DNA of 44,253 nucleotides from Oceanobacillus sp. J11TS1 (GCF_018333215.1 NZ_BORO01000029.1:1-44253), one strand, 5' to 3'. Shown: positions 35,072 through 44,093, counted from the stretch's first letter. Notes: generated by a model from the sequence alone, not told the origin. Program-made: numbers and translations.

Positions 35072-35593
35072 AGCTCTTCATCAAAATCAATAGTTGACAA
35101 ACTAGATTTAAATTGATGGTGGCAACCACTGCGACGGGTTATGATGGGCCGAGAAATCGCAATTCTAGAAAAACACTACGCTTTCCTCCAGGAGTTATCC
35201 GTGTTTTTCCTCTGGGACTGGGACTGCGGTTACTCGTCCCACCGAAGAGCTTTTGCGGTTACTCATCCCCATCGAAAACAAGTTATAAGTTTGCATTAAC
35301 TATATTCCCCTTGCTGTTTTTATTCCAATAATTTATTTACATCTTGTTAGATAATTATAAATGCAAAGTCATGATTATGACTTTCTGTACTATACCTAGA
35401 ATAGCTCTATTATGTTCAATCCTCAAATCTCCTCATTACAAAATGTTTCGTGAGGAATGCATTTCTATAAAAATGAACTAAATGTTTAGAAGATTATGTA
35501 TAATGAAAGGCCGTTTTTGCAAAGGTTTGATTAATAAAGTGGAGTTTTTGGATTTCGTTGTAAATAATATTAAATGTGGGGGTTGGAAAATCA
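35072..35593. other. Intergenic part of the inserted module
   Basis: About 520 bases without a convincing gene. A 72-codon open frame at 35113 has no ribosome site and reads through hairpin motifs. The segment 35130-35290 is richer in G+C than its surroundings and includes the GAGTAACCGCA repeats (next entry). The 250 bases before the nuclease gene are A+T-rich; I see no strong promoter in them. Confidence 0.5.
35220..35270 (-). repeat. Two GAGTAACCGCA motifs, one in a perfect hairpin
   Basis: On the minus strand GGGAC (35240-35236), loop GAGTAACCGCA, GTCCC (35224-35220). A second GAGTAACCGCA lies at 35264-35254 preceded by GGGGAT but without a pairing right arm. The same loop closes arm 3 of the ilv leader element (959-979) with a different but complementary stem, GGGGT/ACCCC. 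Confidence 0.65.
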
Positions 35594-37129
35594 ATGTACT
35601 TACAAGATATTTTACCAAAGATGTCCAAGCTTTACCTGGGAAGAATAGTTGATAGTTTTCTAAAGGATGTACACATGGATACGGAAGAGGGAATGAGAGA
35701 GGTCATATTAAAAAACATTGATGAATTTCAAAATAAAGAACGTGTAAAACGCTATTTAGATTTCAGCAATGAATCGCGGGATGTGACATTACTTAATGAA
35801 ATGATTTTAATGGCGTTGATGGAGAAGGAAGGGTATCTTTTAAGTGAGTCTGAACTTTATAAAGAAGTAGAAGATATGGAAAAAGAGATATTGAAACAAG
35901 GGTTGGATGATAATTATATTGACCGATTCATTCCAAAGGATGCAAAGAGAATCTACAGTTCGGTATTAGAAGAAGCTTGGATAAAAGATGAATCTCTGAA
36001 TGCCCATGAAATAAACATTTTGAATGTGTTAAGAAATGAATTAGATCTTTCCAAAAGAGAACATTATTTACTCGAAAGCCGTATAGGCAGATTTCCGAGA
36101 AAAGGTAATGACTTGCATACTCACCAACAGATTAGTCGCTCATTGATAAACTTACAAACAAGGGGACTTATCCTTCGTTTTAGGGAGGATACAACCTATT
36201 ATATTATACCTAAAGATATAGCCCGAATTTTACGTTATGAAATGGGCGGGGAACTTAGAAATGAAGTTTATGCAACACTGTTAACAGATCTCAATGTTAC
36301 GCAGCTAAGAAAAATCTTAAACCATCTAGACTTTAGTGTAAGTGGTGTAAAAGAAGTATTGGTTAACCGGATTATAGAATATAATATTTTACCCTCAACA
36401 GCATTGAAGGTATTTGGTTCGAAAGATTTATCAGATATTTTAAGAAACCTTGAAGGCGCGAAAATTAGTGGTACCAAAAAAGAAAAAATCCAAAATATTA
36501 TTGATTATTATGAAACGCTCTCAACTCCTATGTCCTCTGACCCAACTGATGAAAGAGCAAGATTATATGATTTTTATGAGTCATTAGCTGCAAGAGATTA
36601 TAAAACGCTTCGTATTAATAAAATTATTGAAAAAGATGTGCAGGTAGATAATTATTTTGAAGAGGCTACTCGATATTTATTTGATTTAAAATTGGGTCTT
36701 GATTTAATGAAAATGGAAGGAACAAGGCATGCTGACGGGAAAGTTCAATTTAGTTCAACAGAAGTCATGTTATGGGACAACAAAAGTACGGAAGAACCGT
36801 ATACTTTTCCTGAAAAAGACTTTAAACAGTTTTTAAGATATATCCGTTCAGATAAATGGAGGGTCACACTTTTTTTGGTTGTAGTACATGATTATACAAA
36901 AGATGCCGTAGCGCAAGCTCAAAAGTTAAAAGCATTTTCAGAAGAAGATACAGACGTGGCTCTAATAAAGGCAGCTGATTTAGCGTACGTAGCAGAGGAA
37001 TGGAAAAATTTTTCAGACCAGAAGGAACCGCAATTCAATTTGCAGGTATTTAATATAACAGGGGAGTTAACCCGGAATATGCTATTGAGTAGAATGGAAT
37101 GGGCGCTTAAGGGCAGTCAGATAGTATAA
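35594..37129 (+). CDS. Predicted FokI-like nuclease with winged-helix and SAP-like segments
   Basis: 511 residues, not matched to any named protein. Residues 1-130: helical, charged. About 140-215: winged-helix-like, with the recognition-type segment HTHQQISRSLINLQTRGLI (175-193) and a beta wing ILRFREDTTYYII. About 234-263: SAP-like helix pair TQLRKILNHLDFSVSGVKEV; a second similar unit at 278-305 (LSDILRNLEGAKISGTKKEK). C-terminus 355-470: HADG with Asp381, then MLWDNKS with Asp395 and Lys397, then FKQFLRYI, VTLFLVVVHDY and VALIKAADLAYVAEEW. This matches the order and spacing of the FokI cleavage domain (PDG, VDTK, tail with QMQRYV, FLFVSGHF and GAVLSVEELL). I start at ATG 35594, since GTGGGGGTTG lies before it; a GTG at 35576 has no ribosome site. 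DNA binding plus cleavage is the best reading; a role in defence or mobility is inference. Confidence 0.7.
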   Translation: MYLQDILPKMSKLYLGRIVDSFLKDVHMDTEEGMREVILKNIDEFQNKERVKRYLDFSNESRDVTLLNEMILMALMEKEGYLLSESELYKEVEDMEKEILKQGLDDNYIDRFIPKDAKRIYSSVLEEAWIKDESLNAHEINILNVLRNELDLSKREHYLLESRIGRFPRKGNDLHTHQQISRSLINLQTRGLILRFREDTTYYIIPKDIARILRYEMGGELRNEVYATLLTDLNVTQLRKILNHLDFSVSGVKEVLVNRIIEYNILPSTALKVFGSKDLSDILRNLEGAKISGTKKEKIQNIIDYYETLSTPMSSDPTDERARLYDFYESLAARDYKTLRINKIIEKDVQVDNYFEEATRYLFDLKLGLDLMKMEGTRHADGKVQFSSTEVMLWDNKSTEEPYTFPEKDFKQFLRYIRSDKWRVTLFLVVVHDYTKDAVAQAQKLKAFSEEDTDVALIKAADLAYVAEEWKNFSDQKEPQFNLQVFNITGELTRNMLLSRMEWALKGSQIV

Positions 37130-37161
37130 AGATGAAAAAGGATAAGGAAATTTGGTTTGTC

Positions 37162-37221
37162 ATAGTGGATCTGTCTTTACAGGAAGTTTTAGGTTCTTTG
37201 AATAAAAAGGTTTTAAATTAT
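37162..37221 (+). repeat. Direct repeat, right copy (duplicate of the HAD gene end)
   Basis: Matches 35012-35071 at about 54 of 60 positions and still reads DLSLQEVLGSLNK in frame, but the stop TAG is AAG. It is detached from any HAD gene and leads straight into the terminator at 37232, which may be the original terminator of the HAD operon. Confidence 0.85.
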
Positions 37222-37231
37222 TTAACGAGAA

Positions 37232-37276
37232 AAATTCACCGTATAATATAGCTGTTTATACGGTGAATTTGTTTTC
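37232..37276 (+). terminator. Terminator after the inserted module
   Basis: AAATTCACCGTATAA (37232-37246) pairs with TTTATACGGTGAATTT (37255-37270), then TGTTTTC. Its A-rich 5' flank could also let it work on the minus strand. Confidence 0.8.
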
Positions 37277-37320
37277 TCTTTCATTAAAATGATTGCGCTC
37301 ATGCAACATTTAATGTTTTA

Positions 37321-37959
37321 TCAACCGCTAAATATATTCCAGCACCCTAAAGTAATCAGGAAAACGGCCGGCAAGAAGGATAAACGCTGTAAAGCCGGTA
37401 TTCTCCATAAATAATTCCCGAACATGATTCCGCTGTATAAAAAGAGTCCGCTCATGCCAGCTGTTAATAAAGCAGTAATTAACGGAGAATATCCGAGCAT
37501 GGCAGCACCAATCCCAGCGCCGAATGCATCCAGAGCCAGTGCGAATCCTAATAGAATGGATTCATTAATAGAGATAATCCCAGACTTATCTAAATCCGCT
37601 TCTTTAGGACGCGAAAGTACCGTTTTCACATTCTTAAATTTAATATTGGAGCTGGAGGAGGAATGCTCCCTGTTTTTTACGGTTTCCGATTCTTTTGAAC
37701 GAAAGATGGAAAAAAGGGAGAAGAAACCTAAAAAGATCAGAATACCTCCTCCAAGCATGCTGGCTCCTTGAGGAGAAATAAAAGAACGCAAGAAGTCCCC
37801 GACTTCCATCGACAGGAAGACAATCAATCCGGAACAAAACATAATGACAAATAAAGAGAGCAAGGGAACTTTAATCTGTCTCATTCCATAGGTGATACCT
37901 ACACTAAATCCATCGAGACTTACTGCAATAACGAGTAAAAGCATACCTGTATATATCAT
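37321..37959 (-). CDS. ytaF: YtaF-type sporulation membrane protein (MntP/YtaF family)
   Basis: 212 residues, six spans in two homologous halves: the first with LLVIAVSLDGFSVGITYGM, the second with LLGFALALDAFGAGIGAAML, Asp residues in both marking the MntP/YtaF ion-carrier fold. A polar linker (about residues 98-130) with a Ser run separates the halves. I start at ATG 37959 (MIYTGMLLLV), with AAAGAGG at the right distance; ATG 37967 lies too close to it. YtaF is linked to sporulation in Bacillus; the ion moved is unknown. Confidence 0.82.
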   Translation of the reverse strand: MIYTGMLLLVIAVSLDGFSVGITYGMRQIKVPLLSLFVIMFCSGLIVFLSMEVGDFLRSFISPQGASMLGGGILIFLGFFSLFSIFRSKESETVKNREHSSSSSNIKFKNVKTVLSRPKEADLDKSGIISINESILLGFALALDAFGAGIGAAMLGYSPLITALLTAGMSGLFLYSGIMFGNYLWRIPALQRLSFLPAVFLITLGCWNIFSG

Positions 37960-38163
37960 ACGTAACATCCTCTTTCTAGTAAGTACAAGTAAGATCTTCC
38001 TTAAAAGCATGGAGCAATGTCATTCCAATAACTTTTGTGTACGTTATTCTATGTTTATGGGTGCGATGTGTGTCTTGGTGAAACCGAACGTAATGTCGAA
38101 CGTTTTGTAAGAAAATATGTTAAAGTAGTAACAGACTAGAAATCGATTAAATGAGGGATATAA

Positions 38164-40332
38164 ATGAGTAAGACAGTGGTATTAGCAGAAAAGCCGTCTG
38201 TAGGCAGGGATATAGCGAGAGTTCTTGGGTGTCATAAAAAAGGTAATGGCTATCAAGAGGGAACAAAATATATTGTAACTTGGGCATTAGGCCATTTAGT
38301 TACCTTGGCAGATCCGGAGGCCTATGACGCAAAATATAAGACATGGAATATGGAAGATTTGCCGATGCTTCCTGACCATTTGAAGTTAGTAGTAATGAAA
38401 AAGACTGGCAAGCAGTTTCAAGCCGTAAAGCAGCAAATGCTGCGAAAAGACGTGGGCGATATTGTGATTGCCACAGATGCAGGAAGAGAAGGAGAACTCG
38501 TTGCCAGATGGATTATTGAAAAAGCACGTGTAAAGAAACCAATTCAGCGTCTATGGATCAGCTCTGTTACAGATAAAGCAATAAAGGACGGTTTTCGGAA
38601 TTTAAAGCCTGGGAATCAGTATTGGAATCTTTATCAGTCTGCAGTGGCGCGGTCTGAAGCGGATTGGTATGTAGGATTAAATGCGACAAGAGCATTAACA
38701 ACCAAACATAATGCGTCTTTGTCTAGTGGTCGTGTTCAGACGCCAACACTTGAAATGATTGCGATGCGTGAACAAGAAATTAACCAATTCAAGCCAAAGA
38801 CGTACTATCAGCTACAGGGAAAAACAAAGGGTGGCTTTGCTGTAACCTGGAAGGATAAAAAGAATCAATCTCGTATTTTTTCTAAAGACACAGCGGATAA
38901 AATAAAAGCAAAAGTATCCAAGGAAAAAGCATTTGTCAGCCATGTCGATAAAAAGCATAAGAAAAAACACGCACCGACGTTATATGACTTAACGGATTTA
39001 CAGCGAGATGCTAACCGTATTTATCAATTTTCCGGAAAGCAAACCTTATCCGTTTTGCAGAAATTATATGAACAACATAAGCTTGTCACCTATCCAAGAA
39101 CAGACTCAAGGCATTTATCAACGGATATGGTATCTACATTAAAAGAGCGCGTCAACGCTTGTGGTGTGGATGAGTATGCGAAAGCTGCCAATAAGATATT
39201 AAAAGAAGATTTACGTATTACAAAAGCGATTGTGGATAACAGCAAAGTAACAGACCACCATGCCATTATCCCTACGGAAGAACCGGTTGATTATAGTGCG
39301 CTGTCCAATCAAGAGCGGAAAATCTATCAGCTTATTGTGCAGCGTTTCTTAGGAGCTCTTTCTAAGCCGTATGAATACGAGCAGACAAGTATTACAGTAG
39401 AAGCAGCTGGAGAAACGTTTGAAGCAAAGGGAAACCGAGTAGTTTCCTTAGGCTGGAAGGAAATTTATCAGCATCATGCAGAAGATGAAGAAGACATTCG
39501 TTCCAATGTTCCTCAAGTAACGAAAGGGGAGGAAATGTCGCTTACCTATACATTGAAGGAAGGGCAAACAACACCTCCAGAACGTTTCACAGAGGGAAGT
39601 CTCTTGCAGGCAATGGAAAACCCGACCAAATATATGGAAACGAATAAACAAGAGCTTGTAAAAACAATCAAACAGTCTGGCGGCATTGGGACAGTTGCTA
39701 CGCGTGCAGATATTATTGAAAAACTTTTTAATAACCAATACATGGAGCTGAAAGGAAAATATATTTATCTGACATCAACTGGCAGACAGCTATTAGAATT
39801 AGCACCTGAAAAACTCCGATCTCCAATTTTAACCGCAGAATGGGAGCAAAAATTAGCGCAAATCGCTGATGGTAAATTAAAGAAAGAAGTCTTTTTAAAG
39901 GAAATAAAATCCTATACCAAACAGGCAGTACAAGAAATTAAAGCTAGTGAAGAAAAATTTAAACATGATAATATGACAGGAACAAAATGTCCGAAATGTG
40001 GAAAACTGATGCTGGAAGTTAAAAACAAGCACGGGAAAAAACTTGTTTGTCAGGACCGCAGCTGCGGCGGTAAAAAGAATATCGCAAAATATACCAATGC
40101 GCGTTGTCCCAATTGTCATAAACGTTTAGAGCTCCGTGGAGAGGGAGAAGGACAAATGTTTATGTGCTCTTGCGGTCACCGTGAAAAACTCTCCACTTTC
40201 CAAAAGAGAAAAGAGAAGGAAAAAAATCAAAAGGTATCTAAAAAAGATGTCAATAAATATATGAAAAAACAAGATGATTTTAAAAACAATGCGCTTGCAG
40301 AGGCTCTTGCAAAATTAAAGGACCGTTCTTAA
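38164..40332 (+). CDS. topB: DNA topoisomerase III
   Basis: A type IA topoisomerase that decatenates DNA and resolves recombination intermediates. The N-terminal Toprim domain has VLAEKPSVGRDIARVLG and VIATDAGREGELVARWI. The catalytic tyrosine is Tyr310 in LVTYPRTDSRHLS. Gate domains follow to about residue 595. The C-terminus carries two zinc-binding units, CPKCGKLMLEV...CQDRSCGG and CPNCHKRLEL...CSCG, and a Lys-rich tail. The length of 722 residues fits Bacillus TopB. The ribosome site is GAGGGA before ATG 38164. It is a single gene ended by the hairpin at 40358. Confidence 0.96.
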   Translation: MSKTVVLAEKPSVGRDIARVLGCHKKGNGYQEGTKYIVTWALGHLVTLADPEAYDAKYKTWNMEDLPMLPDHLKLVVMKKTGKQFQAVKQQMLRKDVGDIVIATDAGREGELVARWIIEKARVKKPIQRLWISSVTDKAIKDGFRNLKPGNQYWNLYQSAVARSEADWYVGLNATRALTTKHNASLSSGRVQTPTLEMIAMREQEINQFKPKTYYQLQGKTKGGFAVTWKDKKNQSRIFSKDTADKIKAKVSKEKAFVSHVDKKHKKKHAPTLYDLTDLQRDANRIYQFSGKQTLSVLQKLYEQHKLVTYPRTDSRHLSTDMVSTLKERVNACGVDEYAKAANKILKEDLRITKAIVDNSKVTDHHAIIPTEEPVDYSALSNQERKIYQLIVQRFLGALSKPYEYEQTSITVEAAGETFEAKGNRVVSLGWKEIYQHHAEDEEDIRSNVPQVTKGEEMSLTYTLKEGQTTPPERFTEGSLLQAMENPTKYMETNKQELVKTIKQSGGIGTVATRADIIEKLFNNQYMELKGKYIYLTSTGRQLLELAPEKLRSPILTAEWEQKLAQIADGKLKKEVFLKEIKSYTKQAVQEIKASEEKFKHDNMTGTKCPKCGKLMLEVKNKHGKKLVCQDRSCGGKKNIAKYTNARCPNCHKRLELRGEGEGQMFMCSCGHREKLSTFQKRKEKEKNQKVSKKDVNKYMKKQDDFKNNALAEALAKLKDRS

Positions 40333-40357
40333 ACTAAAATTAAATCAGTAAAATCTC

Positions 40358-40395
40358 GAAGTTCCCATCCTAAAGAAAGGTGGGGACTTCTTTCT
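40358..40395 (+). terminator. topB terminator
   Basis: GAAGTTCCCATCC (40358-40370) pairs with GGTGGGGACTTC (40379-40390) with one bulge, then TTTCT. Confidence 0.75.
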
Positions 40396-40462
40396 GAGGG
40401 TCTGCTTTTATTGGAAGTATGGAAGAACAAATTGTCAGCTGAAAACCCGTTAAAGTGTAACT

Positions 40463-40491
40463 TTTGCAGTTTGTGTGAAGTGCTATATAAT
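40463..40491 (+). promoter_or_regulatory. Candidate glcT promoter
   Basis: TTTGCA (40463-40468), 17-nt spacer, TATAAT (40486-40491). The -10 is perfect and the -35 partial. Start near 40498. Confidence 0.6.
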
Positions 40492-40531
40492 AGAAGGACA
40501 AGTGCAGTAAATGTTAGAAGGGATGATAGCT

Positions 40532-41386
40532 ATGGACGCCTTTTCTGTTATCAAATCACTGAATAATAATGTTCTCATTGCAAAAGATCATAATCAACTA
40601 GAAGTCATCCTTATCGGGAAAGGCATCGGATTCGGAAAAAAGAAAAACGATCTTATTCAATCTGAAATGATAGAGAAACTGTTTGTTTTAAGAGATAAAA
40701 AAGAACAGGAACATTATAAGAAAATCATTCATGATATCGATGATAATACATTACAAACAATTGTTACCTCCATGGAAATGATTAAAAACAGGACAAATAT
40801 GTTTATTCCAGAGCATACACAGGTTGCTTTAACAGACCATATTGTTTTCGCAATTGCCCGCTTGCAGAAGGGGCTGGAAATTCGTAATCCATTTTTGTCA
40901 GAAACAAAAGTACTCTATCCATTTGAATATGAAATTGCATCCGAAATTGTAGACTATATGAATCATTCTTTATCTGTGCTGTTACCAGAAGGGGAGATTG
41001 GTTTTATAGCTTTACATATTCATAGTGCAATGGAGGGCACTGCATTACATGAAATTAATCGGTATTCACGACTTGTTTCTAATTTAGTGCAGGTAATTGA
41101 AGAGTGGCTCGGTATTCAATTAGATAGAGACGGGATGGATTATGTGCGCTTTGTTCGTCATTTGCGTTATGCTATCGAACGTGTGTTAAACGGGGATAAG
41201 GTAGAAGAACCCAAAAAAATGGCAGCCCTATTGAAAGAAGAATATCCCGTGTGTTATAATCTGGCATGGAAGTTGATAAAAATTATGCAGCAGACTTTAA
41301 AGAAACCAATTTTTGATGCGGAATCTGTCTACTTGACGATTCATTTGCAGCGTCTATATGAAAACGTTCACTCAAAATCAAAATAG
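40532..41386 (+). CDS. glcT: PtsGHI operon antiterminator
   Basis: A BglG-family RNA-binding antiterminator, 284 residues. The N-terminal CAT RNA-binding domain (residues 1-56, SVIKSLNNNVLIAKDHNQLEVILIGKGIGFGKK) is followed by PRD1 (about 65-170, with the conserved His in LTDHIVFAIARLQKG) and PRD2 (about 175-280, with FIALHIHSA and LTIHLQRL). Without glucose it is phosphorylated by EIICBA and inactive; with glucose it binds the RAT hairpin and opens ptsG. I start at ATG 40532, since AGAAGGG is nine bases upstream; two earlier in-frame ATGs overlap or precede it. The RAT at 41408 directly downstream confirms the assignment. Confidence 0.95.
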   Translation: MDAFSVIKSLNNNVLIAKDHNQLEVILIGKGIGFGKKKNDLIQSEMIEKLFVLRDKKEQEHYKKIIHDIDDNTLQTIVTSMEMIKNRTNMFIPEHTQVALTDHIVFAIARLQKGLEIRNPFLSETKVLYPFEYEIASEIVDYMNHSLSVLLPEGEIGFIALHIHSAMEGTALHEINRYSRLVSNLVQVIEEWLGIQLDRDGMDYVRFVRHLRYAIERVLNGDKVEEPKKMAALLKEEYPVCYNLAWKLIKIMQQTLKKPIFDAESVYLTIHLQRLYENVHSKSK

Positions 41387-41407
41387 AAATAATAATTTAA
41401 CTATTTA

Positions 41408-41436
41408 ACGTGTAACTGATTCGATCAGGCATGAGG
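41408..41436 (+). promoter_or_regulatory. RAT antiterminator hairpin for GlcT
   Basis: A 29-nt hairpin starting ACGTGTAACTGATTCG and ending ATCAGGCATGAGG, very close to the B. subtilis ptsG RAT sequence as I recall it. Its 3' side shares GCATGAG with the terminator stem, so the two structures exclude each other. Confidence 0.92.
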
Positions 41437-41512
41437 AGAGACATTTTGATAGCAGAGGGTACAGAAATTCTGCACCTGCAGCTATTTACTTGTCTTTGCT
41501 CATGCTTTTTTT
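41429..41512 (+). terminator. ptsG leader terminator overlapping the RAT
   Basis: GCATGAG (41429-41435) pairs with CTCATGC (41499-41505), with an inner AGACA/TGTCT pair, followed by seven T. It terminates unless GlcT stabilises the RAT. Confidence 0.88.
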
Positions 41513-41558
41513 ATTGGATCTCTTTATTGTCTGCTAGCCAAATAAAGAGGTGTTTTAT

Positions 41559-43598
41559 ATGTTTAAGAAAGCATTTGGAGTCCTCCAAAAAGTTGGTAAG
41601 GCTCTTATGCTGCCCGTTGCGCTTTTACCAGCAGCAGGTCTTTTGCTTGCATTTGGTAATGCTGCCCAGCAGGACACAATGCTTAGCTATCTTCCATTTC
41701 TTGAAGCAGACTGGATTCAATTAACTGCAACAGTAATGGAGGATGCTGGCGGAATTATTTTTGATAACTTGCCACTGATTTTTGCAATTGGTGTTGCGAT
41801 AGGCTTGGCGGGTGATGGAGCAGCCGGACTTGCGGCACTCGTCGGTTATTTAATTATGAATCAGGTAATGGGTTCATTTATGCAAGTAACACCGGATATG
41901 ATTTCGGAAGATCCTGGTTTTGCAAGTGTGCTCGGTATAGGAACCTTGCAGACAGGCGTGTTTGGCGGGATAATCGCCGGGTTAATTGCCGCCTATAGTT
42001 ATAATCGATTTCATAATATTGAGATGCCATCCTTCTTAGGTTTCTTTGCGGGAAAACGCTTTGTCCCGATTATGACAGCAGGTATTTCCTTTATTGCAGG
42101 CCTTTTATTAATGTTTATCTGGCCGCCGATTCAAAGCGTGATGAACAGTGCTTCGTATTGGCTGATTGAAGAAGGTACGTATTTTGCGGTGTTTTTATTT
42201 GGATTTGTTAAACGTCTACTCATTCCATTTGGACTGCATCATATTTTCCATGCCCCTTTCTGGTATGAATTTGGTACCTATACCAACCTTGCAGGGGAAA
42301 TCATTCGTGGAGATATGACTATTTTCTTTGCACAATTAAGAGATGGCGTAGAGATTACTGCAGGTAACTTTATGGCAGGAGAATTTCCAATTATGATGTT
42401 TGGATTGCCTGCTGCAGCACTTGCAATGTATCATACAGCACGCCCGGAAAGAAAAAAACTTGTTGCCGGATTATTGGCTTCCGGTGCATTAACCTCTTTC
42501 TTAACAGGTATTACAGAACCGCTTGAGTTCTCATTCTTATTTGTATCACCATTTTTATTCTTTATCCATGCTGTTTTAGATGGACTCTCCTTTGTGTTGA
42601 TGACTTGGTTTAGCGTAAATGTCGGCTATACCTTCTCTGGTGGAGCGATTGACTTTATGCTGTTTGGAGTAGTGCCAAACCAGGAACCATGGTGGATTAC
42701 GATTATACTCGGGCTTATCTTTGCTGTGCTGTACTACTTCTTATTCCGCTTCTTTATTAAGAAGTTTAACTTGATGACTCCAGGTCGTGAGGAAGCAAGT
42801 GAAGAAGACAGTCAGGAAAAAGGAAAGTCTAGCGATCTGGCATATCATGTATTAGAAGCAATGGGTGGACAAGAAAATATTACCCATCTAGATGCTTGTA
42901 TTACCAGATTACGTGTCTCTGTAAACTCGATTAAAGACGTAGATAAGGACGAATTGAAGCAGCTGGGAGCTTCTGGTGTCTTAGAAGTCGGCGATAATAT
43001 TCAGGCAATCTTTGGACCTCGCTCAGAAATTATTAAAGGACAAATGCAAGATATTATATCTGGGAAGACACCAAGACCAGCAACAGATAAGCAGGAATTG
43101 AATAATACAACAGAACAAGTACAGGAAACAGAACATCCTACAGATATGGCTGAAGAGATTATTTCTCCTTTAAGCGGAAAGTTACTTCCAATTACAGAAG
43201 TTCCGGATCAAGTATTTTCTGGGAAAATGATGGGAGATGGCTTTGCGATTGAGCCTACAGATGGTTTGGTAGTAGCCCCTGTAAATGGAAAAATTATAAA
43301 TGTATTTCCTACCAAGCATGCAATTGGCCTGCAATCCGAAGCCGGTAAAGAAATCCTGATTCATATAGGAATTGATACCGTGAACCTGAAAGGGGAAGGA
43401 TTTGATATTCTTGTGGAAGAAGGAGAAGAAGTAAAAGCAGGTCAAGCCCTGGTAAAGGCTGATTTAGATTATATTGGTGAGCATGCATCATCCACTATCA
43501 CACCAATTGTTTTCACTAATTTAGCAGAAGGTCAGTATGTGGAACTTCTAAAAGAAAACATGAAAGCTGGAGAAAGTGGAATCATCGAAATAAAATAG
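41559..43598 (+). CDS. ptsG: Glucose-specific PTS transporter, EIICBA
   Basis: Imports and phosphorylates glucose. The membrane IIC domain is at about residues 1-400, with [14 protein letters not shown] near the start and [19 protein letters not shown] late. IIB is at about 425-510, with phosphocysteine Cys447 in [11 protein letters not shown] Gln/Glu/Thr linker leads to IIA (about 530-679) with phosphohistidine His602 in [15 protein letters not shown]. It has 679 residues. AAAGAGGTG serves ATG 41559; GTG 41550 lies within that ribosome site. No ptsH or ptsI follows, so this is a lone ptsG; the general PTS genes must be elsewhere. Confidence 0.96.
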   Translation: MFKKAFGVLQKVGKALMLPVALLPAAGLLLAFGNAAQQDTMLSYLPFLEADWIQLTATVMEDAGGIIFDNLPLIFAIGVAIGLAGDGAAGLAALVGYLIMNQVMGSFMQVTPDMISEDPGFASVLGIGTLQTGVFGGIIAGLIAAYSYNRFHNIEMPSFLGFFAGKRFVPIMTAGISFIAGLLLMFIWPPIQSVMNSASYWLIEEGTYFAVFLFGFVKRLLIPFGLHHIFHAPFWYEFGTYTNLAGEIIRGDMTIFFAQLRDGVEITAGNFMAGEFPIMMFGLPAAALAMYHTARPERKKLVAGLLASGALTSFLTGITEPLEFSFLFVSPFLFFIHAVLDGLSFVLMTWFSVNVGYTFSGGAIDFMLFGVVPNQEPWWITIILGLIFAVLYYFLFRFFIKKFNLMTPGREEASEEDSQEKGKSSDLAYHVLEAMGGQENITHLDACITRLRVSVNSIKDVDKDELKQLGASGVLEVGDNIQAIFGPRSEIIKGQMQDIISGKTPRPATDKQELNNTTEQVQETEHPTDMAEEIISPLSGKLLPITEVPDQVFSGKMMGDGFAIEPTDGLVVAPVNGKIINVFPTKHAIGLQSEAGKEILIHIGIDTVNLKGEGFDILVEEGEEVKAGQALVKADLDYIGEHASSTITPIVFTNLAEGQYVELLKENMKAGESGIIEIK

Positions 43599-43614
43599 AT
43601 TTGTTTTACTTGAT

Positions 43615-43650
43615 AAATGGAGGTAGAGTTTCGTTTCTATCTCCATTTTC
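43615..43650 (+). terminator. ptsG terminator
   Basis: AAATGGAGGTAGA pairs with TCTATCTCCATTT across a short loop, shortly after the ptsG stop, ending TTTTC. Confidence 0.85.
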
Positions 43651-43789
43651 ATATGGCTCTAGGAAAATATAAAATCGATAAAATATATCAAAAATACACA
43701 TAAATAGAGCTGAAACAGTTTACTTCATTCTGTAAAACCCTTATCATTTAGGATGAACCATGTTTATCATGTAAGGGGGTTATCTTTCC

Positions 43790-44029
43790 ATGGCTTTTGT
43801 TATTCTTGATCCATGCAGAGGTGAAAAAGCAGGGGAGTGCGTTAGTGTTTGCCCTGTTGATTGTATAGAAGAAGGTATCAAGCAATTTTATATTGATCCT
43901 GATATTTGCATTGATTGCGGCGCATGCAAGGCAGTTTGTCCCGTGTCTGCAATTGAAGAGGAGTACGATTTAACTCCTGATCAAGAGAAGTATTTAGAAG
44001 AAGCAGAAGAATTTTTTGCGAATAAGTAA
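43790..44029 (+). CDS. Seven-iron-type (3Fe-4S/4Fe-4S) ferredoxin
   Basis: A 79-residue acidic electron carrier. Cysteines at 9, 17, 21, 25, 40, 43, 46 and 50 follow the Azotobacter FdI/FdxA pattern (C8, C16, C20, C24, C39, C42, C45, C49) with a shift of one. The likely ligands are C9, C17 and C50 for 3Fe-4S and C21, C40, C43 and C46 for 4Fe-4S, with C25 free. Unlike FdxA proteins of about 106 residues it stops soon after the clusters, with an acidic helix (TPDQEKYLEEAEEFF). AAGGGGG precedes ATG 43790. It stands alone between two terminators; its partner enzyme is not evident. Confidence 0.9.
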   Translation: MAFVILDPCRGEKAGECVSVCPVDCIEEGIKQFYIDPDICIDCGACKAVCPVSAIEEEYDLTPDQEKYLEEAEEFFANK

Positions 44030-44042
44030 ATACACTCTCCTG

Positions 44043-44093
44043 ATACAGAAATCCCCCGCCCATCACTAAAAGATAGGCGGGGGATTTCTGTAT
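44043..44093. terminator. Terminator after the ferredoxin gene (18-bp perfect stem)
   Basis: The arm at 44043-44060 (ATACAGAAATCCCCCGCC) is perfectly complementary to 44076-44093. It ends TTTCTGTAT, so the T-run is short but the stem is very strong and symmetric. Confidence 0.8.

Noticed and set aside
35113-35331. 72-residue plus-strand ORF
   Set aside because: No ribosome site, odd composition, and it runs through the GAGTAACCGCA hairpin motifs; better explained as non-coding.
35594-37129. Part of a classical restriction-modification system
   Set aside because: No methyltransferase or specificity gene lies on either side within the window.
41431-41724. 97-residue ORF between glcT and ptsG
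   Set aside because: It spans the RAT/terminator leader and overlaps ptsG in another frame, so it is a shadow.
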